A DNA stretch of 64,000 bases, taken from assembly GCA_049317265.1 (NCBI GenBank), contig JBMOIP010000005.1:1-64000 (forward strand), written 5' to 3'. Origin of the DNA: CAIVAT01 sp049317265. Its GTDB lineage: Bacteria > Bacteroidota > Bacteroidia > Bacteroidales > FEN-979. Both the position numbers and the translations under genes were made by a program. The notes under the pieces are model-generated. The model worked only from the letters and a program-made list of their open reading frames with translations. It did no database searches and was not told the DNA's origin. This document shows, piece by piece, positions 32,775 through 40,375 of the stretch (its first letter is position 1; the number at the start of each line of letters is the position of its first letter).

Positions 32775-33839
32775 TTAAAAATTGATGATTTCGTTAAAAT
32801 CCAGCTTTTCGACCCGCATGAGAATGGAGGCCCAGGTAAGGCCCACACCAAAACCGGCAAAACAGATGAGCAGCGATTCCTGCCTGAGCCGGTCACCTAA
32901 ATTATAACTCACAGCGGTAGGGATCGAAACTCCGCTGGCATTTCCAAAATTCTCTACAATATTACTGGGCATCTTCTCCCGGGGAATGCCCAGTTTATCA
33001 GCCAATTTATTCAGCATGAATTTGTTGGGCTGGTGAAACATGAAGTAGTCCACATCATCACTCGAGCATCCTGCCTTCAGAAGCAGCTCCTCGATCATGG
33101 GGGGGACTTCGCGCTGCACAAAGTTAAACACGTCATCACCTTTCATAACCAGATGGTTCAATGCCCTGAAGTTGCCGGCTGCATCTTCATGCAATTCAGC
33201 AGTTTCGTGCGAAGATGGCATCCTGGCCCCGCCTGCCGGGATGATAAGCGCTTCGAAGCCGGTGCCGTCCATCTTCAGGTTTCCGAAAATTTTTCGCTGG
33301 TCATCCGACTTCTCAATGATCGTCACCGACGCTGCATCACCGATCAGGGGATTGCTGTTCCGGTCACGTTTGGATACCTTTGGACTCAACACATCTGCGT
33401 TCAGCAGGACCACTTTGCGGATATCCTCCTGTTCCAACAGCATGAACGCCTGGAACAGGCCGATGATGAATCCTGCGCAACCCTGGTTGATATCCATGCA
33501 GATCATATCCTGCTTCAACCCAAAATGGCCCTGGATCACATTGCTGGTGGGAGGCATGAAATAGTCGGGCGACTGGGTAATCAGGATCAGTGCATCGATC
33601 TCCTCCTTGTTTAACAGGTTTTTCTCAAACAGGTATCCCAGGCCATGAATGCAAAGGTCGGAGGCGCAGATCCCAGGCCCGGCAACCCTGTGTGTATTAT
33701 ACCCCATGGCCATCTTCAGCTTCAGTGATTTGGCCTGCGAAAAGTTGTAATTGTCCATCTCATCCTCAAACTTCACCTCGTTGCCGGGGAAAATTGTAAG
33801 GATTCCGGTGATCTTTTTACCGGAAAATTTCAGGTTCAT
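32775..33839 (-). CDS. 3-oxoacyl-ACP synthase III (FabH-like)
   Basis: The 354-aa thiolase-fold enzyme has the complete KASIII triad: Cys121 (NQGCAGF), His269 (FMFHQPN) and Asn300 (NFGNASG). FabH condenses a short acyl thioester with malonyl-ACP. The N-terminal half shows some differences from housekeeping FabH, such as the 30-residue opening before the usual start of conserved sequence, and it may take another starter. It lies between two carrier protein genes, overlapping the upstream one by 4 bp. Condensing activity here would create a 3-ketoacyl-ACP for the adjacent SDR. A related acyl-transfer role without condensation is also known for this fold. Confidence 0.88.
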   Translation of the reverse strand: MNLKFSGKKITGILTIFPGNEVKFEDEMDNYNFSQAKSLKLKMAMGYNTHRVAGPGICASDLCIHGLGYLFEKNLLNKEEIDALILITQSPDYFMPPTSNVIQGHFGLKQDMICMDINQGCAGFIIGLFQAFMLLEQEDIRKVVLLNADVLSPKVSKRDRNSNPLIGDAASVTIIEKSDDQRKIFGNLKMDGTGFEALIIPAGGARMPSSHETAELHEDAAGNFRALNHLVMKGDDVFNFVQREVPPMIEELLLKAGCSSDDVDYFMFHQPNKFMLNKLADKLGIPREKMPSNIVENFGNASGVSIPTAVSYNLGDRLRQESLLICFAGFGVGLTWASILMRVEKLDFNEIINF

Positions 33840-34069
33840 GGCTTTCCTCCGTTTTTAACTACAAGATTTATAATGGTTTCTACATTGTCAAAGTTCTCCG
33901 GAAGAATGTCCGTGCCGTCGATAGAGATACCGTAATGGTTGTCAAGTTCGGTTACAAGGTTGATGATGTCAAATGAATCGAGCAGGCCGTTATCAATGAA
34001 GTTTGTTTGGACATGAAAATCAAATTCCGGACGTAACCCGTTAAGTATATCAATTATTTTTTCCTTCAT
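33836..34069 (-). CDS. acyl carrier protein (first copy of the operon)
   Basis: The 77-aa protein is a carrier protein with the phosphopantetheine serine in LLDSFDIINLV at about residue 33 and an acidic second helix. It is a DltC-like or ACP-like type. It overlaps the KASIII gene by 4 bp and the upstream GNAT gene by 20 bp. The adenylating ligase upstream of the GNAT gene is a natural loader for it. Confidence 0.85.
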   Translation of the reverse strand: MKEKIIDILNGLRPEFDFHVQTNFIDNGLLDSFDIINLVTELDNHYGISIDGTDILPENFDNVETIINLVVKNGGKP

Positions 34070-34889
34070 AGCGAATATTGGTGTTTATATAGATATGATC
34101 AACCAGGCTTTCCGGCAAAAAACCATAGTGTTTATAACGCTTTATAGCATTTTCATTGGATTGGATCACCCAGAACAACTGTCTTTTGGTTCCTGAACTT
34201 CTTGCAAAAAAATCATTGATAAGGGTTGAGCCGATCTTTTTTTCACGATGGTCAGGGTGAACAAACCAGTAACGAAGATAAGAAGTAACTCCGGTTATTT
34301 CATAAATAAGAAACCCCTGGATCGTTTCAGCCTCCCTGAAAATAACAACTTGTCCTGCAGCAATCCATGATTCAATTTCAGCCTGCAGGGGGAAGTTCTC
34401 TGCCAACGGATCAAAGTAGTTGCTCAGCAGGATGGTTATTTCCGCAAGATCCTGTGACCTGGCACAATGAAGATCGGGATTCGCACCTGCCATTGTTGTC
34501 GTTTCCTGCATTGTCCTGCTCATTCTGACAAGTTGCACATAGGGGAAAAAACCGGCCGACTCAAGAACATTGCAGGGTTCAGTGATCGTGGTACCGTTCC
34601 CAATCACGTCAATGACAAACCTAGTCTCCTTATATCTCTGTGAGAGCTTGGCCAACGCGTCGGATAAATTAGTTGCCGAGGTAGAACAATAGTACAAGTG
34701 GTAAAAGTGCTTATCTTTCCTGAATAGAAAGATGGCTTCATCGAATTCCATGCAGTACAATAAATCGTGTGCAATCCACAATTCAACCTTTGACTGGTCG
34801 GGATAATAGTTCGTAAGAAAGCCTTTTCTCAAATCCCTCAGGCTTTTAACCAGTAACTGTATTTCGTTGAAAGTGTTTATTTTATTCAT
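34050..34889 (-). CDS. GNAT-family acyltransferase with N-terminal extension
   Basis: The 279-aa protein has an N-terminal domain of about 140 residues without recognisable motif, then a GNAT domain from about 145 (GANPDLHCARSQDLAEI, FLIYEITGVTSYLRYWFVHPDHREKKIGSTLINDF), with the R/Q-x-x-G/A acyl-CoA loop present as REKKIGS. The position, next to the adenylating enzyme (8-bp overlap) and the carrier protein (20-bp overlap), suggests it transfers the carrier-bound acyl group to the amino sugar, as some GNATs use acyl-ACP. Donor and acceptor are inferred. Confidence 0.78.
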   Translation of the reverse strand: MNKINTFNEIQLLVKSLRDLRKGFLTNYYPDQSKVELWIAHDLLYCMEFDEAIFLFRKDKHFYHLYYCSTSATNLSDALAKLSQRYKETRFVIDVIGNGTTITEPCNVLESAGFFPYVQLVRMSRTMQETTTMAGANPDLHCARSQDLAEITILLSNYFDPLAENFPLQAEIESWIAAGQVVIFREAETIQGFLIYEITGVTSYLRYWFVHPDHREKKIGSTLINDFFARSSGTKRQLFWVIQSNENAIKRYKHYGFLPESLVDHIYINTNIRYEGKNN

Positions 34890-36414
34890 GCTGGTTTACC
34901 ATTGAATTCAACTTTAACCGGTCAATCTTGCCATTGGTATTCCTGGGCAACTCCTCCATCCTGATGTAGTTTCCAGGTATCATGTATTTGGGAAAAGCGG
35001 AGGAGATCGTTTTTCGGATCTCTGCCACCGGAATTTCCTGCCTGGCTTCGTAATACAGGATGATCTCCTTTTTGCTAAAATTGTAAACAACACAACCATT
35101 TTCAACAAGTTTAAGGGTGTTGATGATGACATGTTCAATTTCGCCCAGTTCAATCCTGTATCCAAGGTGTTTGATAAGGGTGTCTTTGCGTCCTTTGAAG
35201 ATTATTTCGTTCCGGTCGTTCATAAATACAAGGTCGCCGGTTCGGTATATGATTTCAGGATACGCACTGTTTAAAGGGTTCTGAACAAAAGCAGCAGCAG
35301 TCTTTTCAGGATTGTTATAGTATCCCATGGCCAGTGAAGTGCCCCTTACACACAACTCTCCCTCTTCGTTGATGACGGCGGGCTGATTGTGCTCATTCAA
35401 GATCAGGATATCGGTGTTCCTGCATGGAAAACCGATCGGTATCGGCTCCTCATCCTTCAAAGGCCGGTCAACAATAAAATAGGTGCAGTCGAGGGTGATC
35501 TCAATGGGGCCGTAAAGATTTACAAATTTAGCCTCAGGAAGCAGGTTCTTCCAGTAGTTGAACTGCTTGGTAGGAAAAACCTCGCCTGCAAACCACACTG
35601 TTTTCAGGTCGGGAAGCGGCATCTTGTTCAGCAGATCCATGTTGGCGACATTCACCATAATGGTTGGAACCCAGAAAATAAACGAAACATGGGTCTCCTG
35701 CATCAGCTTAAGAATAGCTGCGGGAAAGGCGGAAAGAGCGTCCTGAATCAGTACCAGCGTACTCCCTTTGGCCATGAGCATACACAATTCAAAACTGTAG
35801 ATATCGAAAACCAGCGGAGATAAGGAGCCGACGATCTCTTCATCACCGATCTTCAGGGTTTCTATGGCCCATTCCGTGAAATCGATGAAACTTTTATGGT
35901 TGAGAACAACTCCTTTGGGAGTCCCAGTCGACCCCGACGTGTTAATGATGCACAGCGGATCAGTATCAACAAGCTTTTCAATACGCCCGAAGAGGATATG
36001 TTCATCAATAACCTGGGGAGCCTTGGCTTCATCAAGGTTCAGAATTTCGCACCCGCTGTATATGTCTGAAAGTTTATCGAGATGACTTTGGTCAGTAATG
36101 ATCAGGGAAGGTTTTATTAATTCGAGGACATTCCCGATCCTTGTATCCGGTGATTTTATATCAAGGTTCATGTACAGGTTGCTGCTGTAAATTACAGCCA
36201 GGTCGGCCACCACACTGCCAATACTTTTAGGAAGGTAGATGCCAACCGGTTTGTTGCAATTCCCCTCTATGGCATTTATAATGTTGATAGCCAGTGATTT
36301 GATAAGGTTGTTCAGTTGACTGAAGGTAATCGATTTTTGCCCGTCGATCAGAGCGATACGCTCAGGATATAACCGGACTGTTTTCTCAAAGTATTCGATG
36401 ATGTTTTTTTGCAT
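34882..36414 (-). CDS. AMP-forming adenylating ligase (NRPS A-domain / DltA type)
   Basis: The 510-aa enzyme carries the adenylation core motifs in order: NTSGSTGTPKGV (A3), VFDIYSFEL (A4), YRTGD (A7), GRKDTLIKHLGYRIELGEIE (A8) and the A10 lysine in NTNGKIDR. It has no condensation or carrier domain of its own, so it should load a separate carrier protein, two of which are in this operon. The Asp of the A4 core FDIYS corresponds to the residue that binds the alpha-amino group in amino-acid-activating A-domains, which favours an amino acid substrate as in DltA (D-alanine). The side-chain pocket cannot be read reliably by eye. It follows the 184-aa GNAT by 7 bp. Confidence 0.88.
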   Translation of the reverse strand: MQKNIIEYFEKTVRLYPERIALIDGQKSITFSQLNNLIKSLAINIINAIEGNCNKPVGIYLPKSIGSVVADLAVIYSSNLYMNLDIKSPDTRIGNVLELIKPSLIITDQSHLDKLSDIYSGCEILNLDEAKAPQVIDEHILFGRIEKLVDTDPLCIINTSGSTGTPKGVVLNHKSFIDFTEWAIETLKIGDEEIVGSLSPLVFDIYSFELCMLMAKGSTLVLIQDALSAFPAAILKLMQETHVSFIFWVPTIMVNVANMDLLNKMPLPDLKTVWFAGEVFPTKQFNYWKNLLPEAKFVNLYGPIEITLDCTYFIVDRPLKDEEPIPIGFPCRNTDILILNEHNQPAVINEEGELCVRGTSLAMGYYNNPEKTAAAFVQNPLNSAYPEIIYRTGDLVFMNDRNEIIFKGRKDTLIKHLGYRIELGEIEHVIINTLKLVENGCVVYNFSKKEIILYYEARQEIPVAEIRKTISSAFPKYMIPGNYIRMEELPRNTNGKIDRLKLNSMVNQHE

Positions 36415-36421
36415 AGTTCAA

Positions 36422-36958
36422 TTATCTGGAATTCAGCAACGTCAATAGTTTTGCTGATACCTTTTCAAAGTTCTCCCGGGTGAATTTATAATAGTAACAG
36501 TGCTCATCTGAACCGATTAGCTCAGGATGGTATGATAAATTATACCGGTTGACCTTTTTGTTATCCTTTCTGTTCTCACCATAAAAGAAGGGCGCTTTCG
36601 TTTTTTCAAAAGCAAACTCTTTCGATAAAATTTCCGTTTTTATTGCATAATCATTGGGAGCGGTCTCATGGAAAACCCAGCTTCCGCAAACAAAACTGCC
36701 TGGCAGGATATTATAGATCCGGTAGGTTCCATATCGGTTTCCATCATGGTCAACACATATGAAATAATACTCTGTCTCGTTTTTTTCCCGCAACTTATAG
36801 GCCCTGATCCAGGCCTTCTGTTGTTCAACATCGGCCGATGTTGGTGAAATGTATTTTCCAAGGCGTTCACTGGTGCGGATTCCTACAATGAATTCCGCAT
36901 CCTCCTCCTCAACGGTTCTGAGAATAATGCCATATTTTTCAATCACAATTTCCGACAT
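36422..36958 (-). CDS. GNAT-family N-acetyltransferase (RimJ/RimL type)
   Basis: The 178-aa protein opens with IVIEKYGIILRTVEEEDAEFIVGIR, the RimJ/RimL-like GNAT start, and contains GTYRIYN and GSWVFHE strands. The C-terminal half has FAFEKTKAPFFYGENRKDNKKVNRYN, resembling the sugar N-acetyltransferases in polysaccharide clusters (PseH-like). I chose MSEIVIEK at 36958; the frame is open six codons further. It overlaps the ketoisomerase gene upstream by 20 bp. A role in N-acylation of the amino sugar is inferred. Confidence 0.75.
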   Translation of the reverse strand: MSEIVIEKYGIILRTVEEEDAEFIVGIRTSERLGKYISPTSADVEQQKAWIRAYKLREKNETEYYFICVDHDGNRYGTYRIYNILPGSFVCGSWVFHETAPNDYAIKTEILSKEFAFEKTKAPFFYGENRKDNKKVNRYNLSYHPELIGSDEHCYYYKFTRENFEKVSAKLLTLLNSR

Positions 36959-37361
36959 AGGTAAGATAATCTGCATATTCCCTGATATAATCCTCCTCCA
37001 TAAACTTTTCTGAAGTGAGCACCAGGCATACTGTTCCCGAGGAAAATCCTTTTTCGGCAGCCCAAACCCCCGGCGGGATGTGAAGCCCGAAGTATGGCCG
37101 GTTCAGCATCACGGTGCGCTTTACCCGGCCGTCATCCAGTTCTATCTCAAAACTGCCACTGGCAGCAATGAGGAATTGATGGCATTGCTTGTGTGCATGT
37201 GCCCCGCGATCTGCCCCCCCGGGAATGTCATAAATGTAAAAAAGCCGCCTGACAGCGAAGGGGATCTCAACATTATTGGTGATGGGAGTAATATTCCCGG
37301 CCCTGTTTTTAATACTCGCCAGGGTGATCACACTGCAGTCATATACGGTTGGCCTGGTCAT
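36939..37361 (-). CDS. FdtA/QdtA-type dTDP-sugar 3,4-ketoisomerase (WxcM-like cupin), second copy
   Basis: The 140-aa cupin contains GGADRGAHAHKQCHQF, the RGxHAHK metal/substrate signature of the WxcM/FdtA family, and the later FGLHIPPGVWAAEK segment. FdtA/QdtA move the keto group of dTDP-4-keto-6-deoxyglucose from C4 to C3 before amination, yielding Fuc3N or Qui3N-type sugars. It overlaps the preceding paralogue by 4 bp and the next GNAT by 20 bp. The full histidine set makes this the better candidate for an active isomerase of the pair. Confidence 0.88.
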   Translation of the reverse strand: MTRPTVYDCSVITLASIKNRAGNITPITNNVEIPFAVRRLFYIYDIPGGADRGAHAHKQCHQFLIAASGSFEIELDDGRVKRTVMLNRPYFGLHIPPGVWAAEKGFSSGTVCLVLTSEKFMEEDYIREYADYLTYVGNCD

Positions 37362-37756
37362 GATTTTCTGAATGTTAAAAATTCCTGATAATCACGTATA
37401 TAGTCGCTTTCCTTGAAGGGAGTTGAACTTAATACCAGGGCAAGTGCATTGGTCGAAAAATTCTGCATCCTTCTCCATAACCCGGCTGGCAGATAGAGGC
37501 CGTAATAGGACCTGTTAAGTGAAAAAATCTCCTTCTCAATGCTGTTGTCAACTTCAATGTCAAAGCTGCCTGACAGGGCAATGATCATCTCCTGCTGGGC
37601 CCTGAATGCATGCCCGCCGCGAACCTGTCCGCCCGGAACATCATAGATCCAGTAAACTCGCTCAATGGCAAAGGGAATGTGCTTCTCTTCCTCCAGGAAA
37701 GATAGGTTTCCTCTCGGATCTTCAAACTTCGGCAGCTGGATAATCTTGGCTTGCAT
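37358..37756 (-). CDS. FdtA/QdtA-type sugar 3,4-ketoisomerase paralogue, first gene of operon
   Basis: The 132-aa cupin is clearly related to the next gene (IYDVPGGQVRGGHAF against IYDIPGGADRGAHAH) but has RGGHAFRAQQE: the second His of RGxHAHK is replaced by Phe and the following Lys by Arg. It retains YGLYLPAGLWRRMQNF. The protein may have a different specificity, act as a partner of the second copy, or be inactive. It is the first gene of the operon, 4-bp overlap with the second copy, and a TAnnTTTG box lies 41 bases upstream. Confidence 0.85.
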   Translation of the reverse strand: MQAKIIQLPKFEDPRGNLSFLEEEKHIPFAIERVYWIYDVPGGQVRGGHAFRAQQEMIIALSGSFDIEVDNSIEKEIFSLNRSYYGLYLPAGLWRRMQNFSTNALALVLSSTPFKESDYIRDYQEFLTFRKS

Positions 37757-37796
37757 GATGTTCCTGGTTGACTAGGCGTTTCAATGATAATTTAGA

Positions 37797-37804
37797 CAAA
37801 TTTA
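37797..37804 (-). promoter_or_regulatory. putative -7 element of amino-sugar operon
   Basis: On the minus strand TAAATTTG lies 41 bases before the ATG at 37756. No clear TTG element at the usual distance. The 14 genes downstream are almost all overlapping, so this would be their main promoter. Confidence 0.4.
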
Positions 37805-37841
37805 AAATAAAAAAACCACATGCCGGTTTTGGATTCTTCAA

Positions 37842-40334
37842 TTATTCCGTCAGAGGTTGTTTTGTCCTGCTGTTTTCTGCTGTTTTTCTCAACTTGAACC
37901 ATGTTAGTCCCAGCAACCCGAAGAAAAGAAGAAGCCCTCCAAATGTCAGCATCAGGCTGAGATGAAAATAGGGTGGCGAATAGTACAGTTCCACTTCATG
38001 TTTGCCGGCTTCGATGAACAAGCCGATAAATCCGACATTACAAACCATGGGTTGAACCTCTTTGCCGTCAATCCGCGCATGCCAGCCTTTATCAAACGGA
38101 ATACTGTAAAACAACACCCTTGCAGAATCAAGGTCAAGTGTCCCCTTGATGCGGTTTTGACTGAACCGCGATATGGCCAGGGTGTCCTTTTTTAATTTCT
38201 GAACATCCCTGAAATACTCTTCAAAGGTGTAGGTTACTGCCGTGTCTTTCAGGTTATACTGCCCGAAACCCGCAAACCGCTTATCTAATGGAGAGTCGGT
38301 GACAAATGCCTGCTGCAGGATATAATCTTTTTTTGCCGCTGATACGATAGAGAAACTATCTGCAAGGATGTATTGCTTATAGGTAAAACCCAATGGAAGA
38401 AAGAGGTTGTTCCGTAGCACTTTTACGTCGCCGAACTGGGCAATGGAGTCGTATTTGAACATCTTGTACCTCGATACAGGTCCCTTGGTAATACTGTATT
38501 TCGTGCTGGCCAGGTTTTGAAGGATAGGCCTGTTCGCAAACCCGATGGCCCACCTGCTTTCAGTCTCCTTTCCCCGGGTGATGATGCCCATCTCCTCAAG
38601 GAAAAGGATGTAATATTTTTGATTGAATGAGTCATACACCATTGTTCCGTTGAACCCTTGTGCCTTTCCATCATTGAAACTGGTGTGAACCGCCGGATTC
38701 GCTGTAAAGTCTTTGTTCACCCTGAAAAACCCTTTGTCCGTTGAATTCAGATAAGCGGTCGCCTCCAGCGTGTAGTCATTATATCCGGTTTTTTGTCTTG
38801 CTTCCTGCTTGGTAAGTACAGTCCGTTTGCTCAAACTTGTATAGTTTCCAGTTCCTAGTTCAATGAATACCAGGATGATCAGCAACAGGTTAAGAATTGC
38901 TTTATAGCCCTCAAAATAGTAACAGCCCAGGATGACCGAATAGATAATCAGGAAATTCCGGACAGTGGATTGAATCGAATTATCGATAAGCTGATCCCCA
39001 TTTTGATAAGGATAATAGAGTAAAATCATCAGTAAAACCAGTGTTCCGGCCAGGACAAACAGGTTGATCTTTTTTGTTCCGAGTATTTCATTGACAGAAA
39101 ACAGGGTGAGAAAAAGAAATGCAAGGCCGACAAACAGGGAATAACCACGGTAGTAATCTCCTGTAAACAGCCACAGTGCGTAACGAAAATAGGGAAATAC
39201 CGCCGGGATGATCAGGATCAGGAAAAAAAGCGCATATACCATGGCTTTCCTCCGGGAGGTCAATAAAAATATCTGTGGCATCAGCAACAATGGGAGCAGG
39301 CCGATATAAACCAGTGGGGCCTCCAGGTAGTTGTACCAGCCATGGTAGCCTGAACCGTTTCCAAGGAGATCATTTGAAAAAAAGCGCAATATGACCGCCA
39401 TGTTATGGTTGTGGTCGCCAAAAGAAAAAACGGGGGTGGCCATCAATTTGTCAAATAACCCTGAATGGCCGCCAACCCTGGGACTGTCAAGCAGCATCTG
39501 CAAGCTCGACCAGAAAAAGAAACTGCTGATCAGTAATCCCAGCAAAGTGCAGCCTGCCAGTTTCATCACAAAACCGAAAAACTCTTTCCCGGTAGGATTA
39601 TCCGATGTAAAGTACCTCATCAGAAAATAAAAGATGAAGAAGAGGCCGTAAAGGAATAGATTAAACGGCTGAACTGCCGCAATCAACGCGATTGCGACCG
39701 GGAAAAGAAACCATGAGTTTTGCTGGTACAGTCTTTCAAACGCCCAAAGAAGTAAGGCAAGGTAACACGCCTCAGTAGAAAAAATGTACCATCCTCCTCC
39801 TATGATCATCAGTCCGCTGAAACAATACAGCAGCGTTCCAAGCAATATGACAGTTGGTTTTAATCCCAATAGTTTTAAAAAATTATAGATGAAATACCCT
39901 GTTAAGAGGATTTTAACAATTTCCATCCAGATGATCCGGTAGGCGATGGCTTCCGCACTTCCCGAATAAACAATCCAGTAAAATGGGTTATTGATGCTTC
40001 CCGACTGGATGTTTTGTCCCATTCCCTGGGCAAAGGCCCACATTGGGAATCCCTCGCTCCGGAGGTAATTGCGGATATAGATAAAATGAGGATAGAAGGT
40101 GTTGATGGTGTCACTTCCGATATCTTTGAAAAGATAGAACTTGTTCCCCAGTATGAAGTCGGAGAAGATGATCAGGACCATCAGTGAAACAATCCCCAGG
40201 GTGATCCACAGTCCGTACCTATTCATGTAAGAATCCAGGAAAAATGGTCCGGAGGTGCCCTTTTTGACTTCTTTCTTTTCGGGTGGCTTCCCTGTCGTGG
40301 TATTTTGTGTTTTATATGGTTGTTTTTGCTTCAT
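37842..40334 (-). CDS. YfhO-family large membrane protein
   Basis: The 830-aa protein has 12 or more transmembrane helices in the first 550 residues, followed by a soluble part and one last helix, the layout of YfhO/GT-C-like proteins. Motifs include DTINTFYPHFIYIRNYLR after the first helix, the FAQGMGQNIQSG segment, and a C-terminal FDKGWHARIDGKEV strand with KHEVELYYSPP before the final helix, which is diagnostic for YfhO. YfhO in Firmicutes glycosylates lipoteichoic acid; the acceptor in Bacteroidota is unknown. It lies 41 bp downstream of the 853-aa TPR gene on the same strand. Confidence 0.85.
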   Translation of the reverse strand: MKQKQPYKTQNTTTGKPPEKKEVKKGTSGPFFLDSYMNRYGLWITLGIVSLMVLIIFSDFILGNKFYLFKDIGSDTINTFYPHFIYIRNYLRSEGFPMWAFAQGMGQNIQSGSINNPFYWIVYSGSAEAIAYRIIWMEIVKILLTGYFIYNFLKLLGLKPTVILLGTLLYCFSGLMIIGGGWYIFSTEACYLALLLWAFERLYQQNSWFLFPVAIALIAAVQPFNLFLYGLFFIFYFLMRYFTSDNPTGKEFFGFVMKLAGCTLLGLLISSFFFWSSLQMLLDSPRVGGHSGLFDKLMATPVFSFGDHNHNMAVILRFFSNDLLGNGSGYHGWYNYLEAPLVYIGLLPLLLMPQIFLLTSRRKAMVYALFFLILIIPAVFPYFRYALWLFTGDYYRGYSLFVGLAFLFLTLFSVNEILGTKKINLFVLAGTLVLLMILLYYPYQNGDQLIDNSIQSTVRNFLIIYSVILGCYYFEGYKAILNLLLIILVFIELGTGNYTSLSKRTVLTKQEARQKTGYNDYTLEATAYLNSTDKGFFRVNKDFTANPAVHTSFNDGKAQGFNGTMVYDSFNQKYYILFLEEMGIITRGKETESRWAIGFANRPILQNLASTKYSITKGPVSRYKMFKYDSIAQFGDVKVLRNNLFLPLGFTYKQYILADSFSIVSAAKKDYILQQAFVTDSPLDKRFAGFGQYNLKDTAVTYTFEEYFRDVQKLKKDTLAISRFSQNRIKGTLDLDSARVLFYSIPFDKGWHARIDGKEVQPMVCNVGFIGLFIEAGKHEVELYYSPPYFHLSLMLTFGGLLLFFGLLGLTWFKLRKTAENSRTKQPLTE

Positions 40335-40375
40335 ATCAATTTTACGGTTTCAATTTTTGCCAATTATCCAATTGA

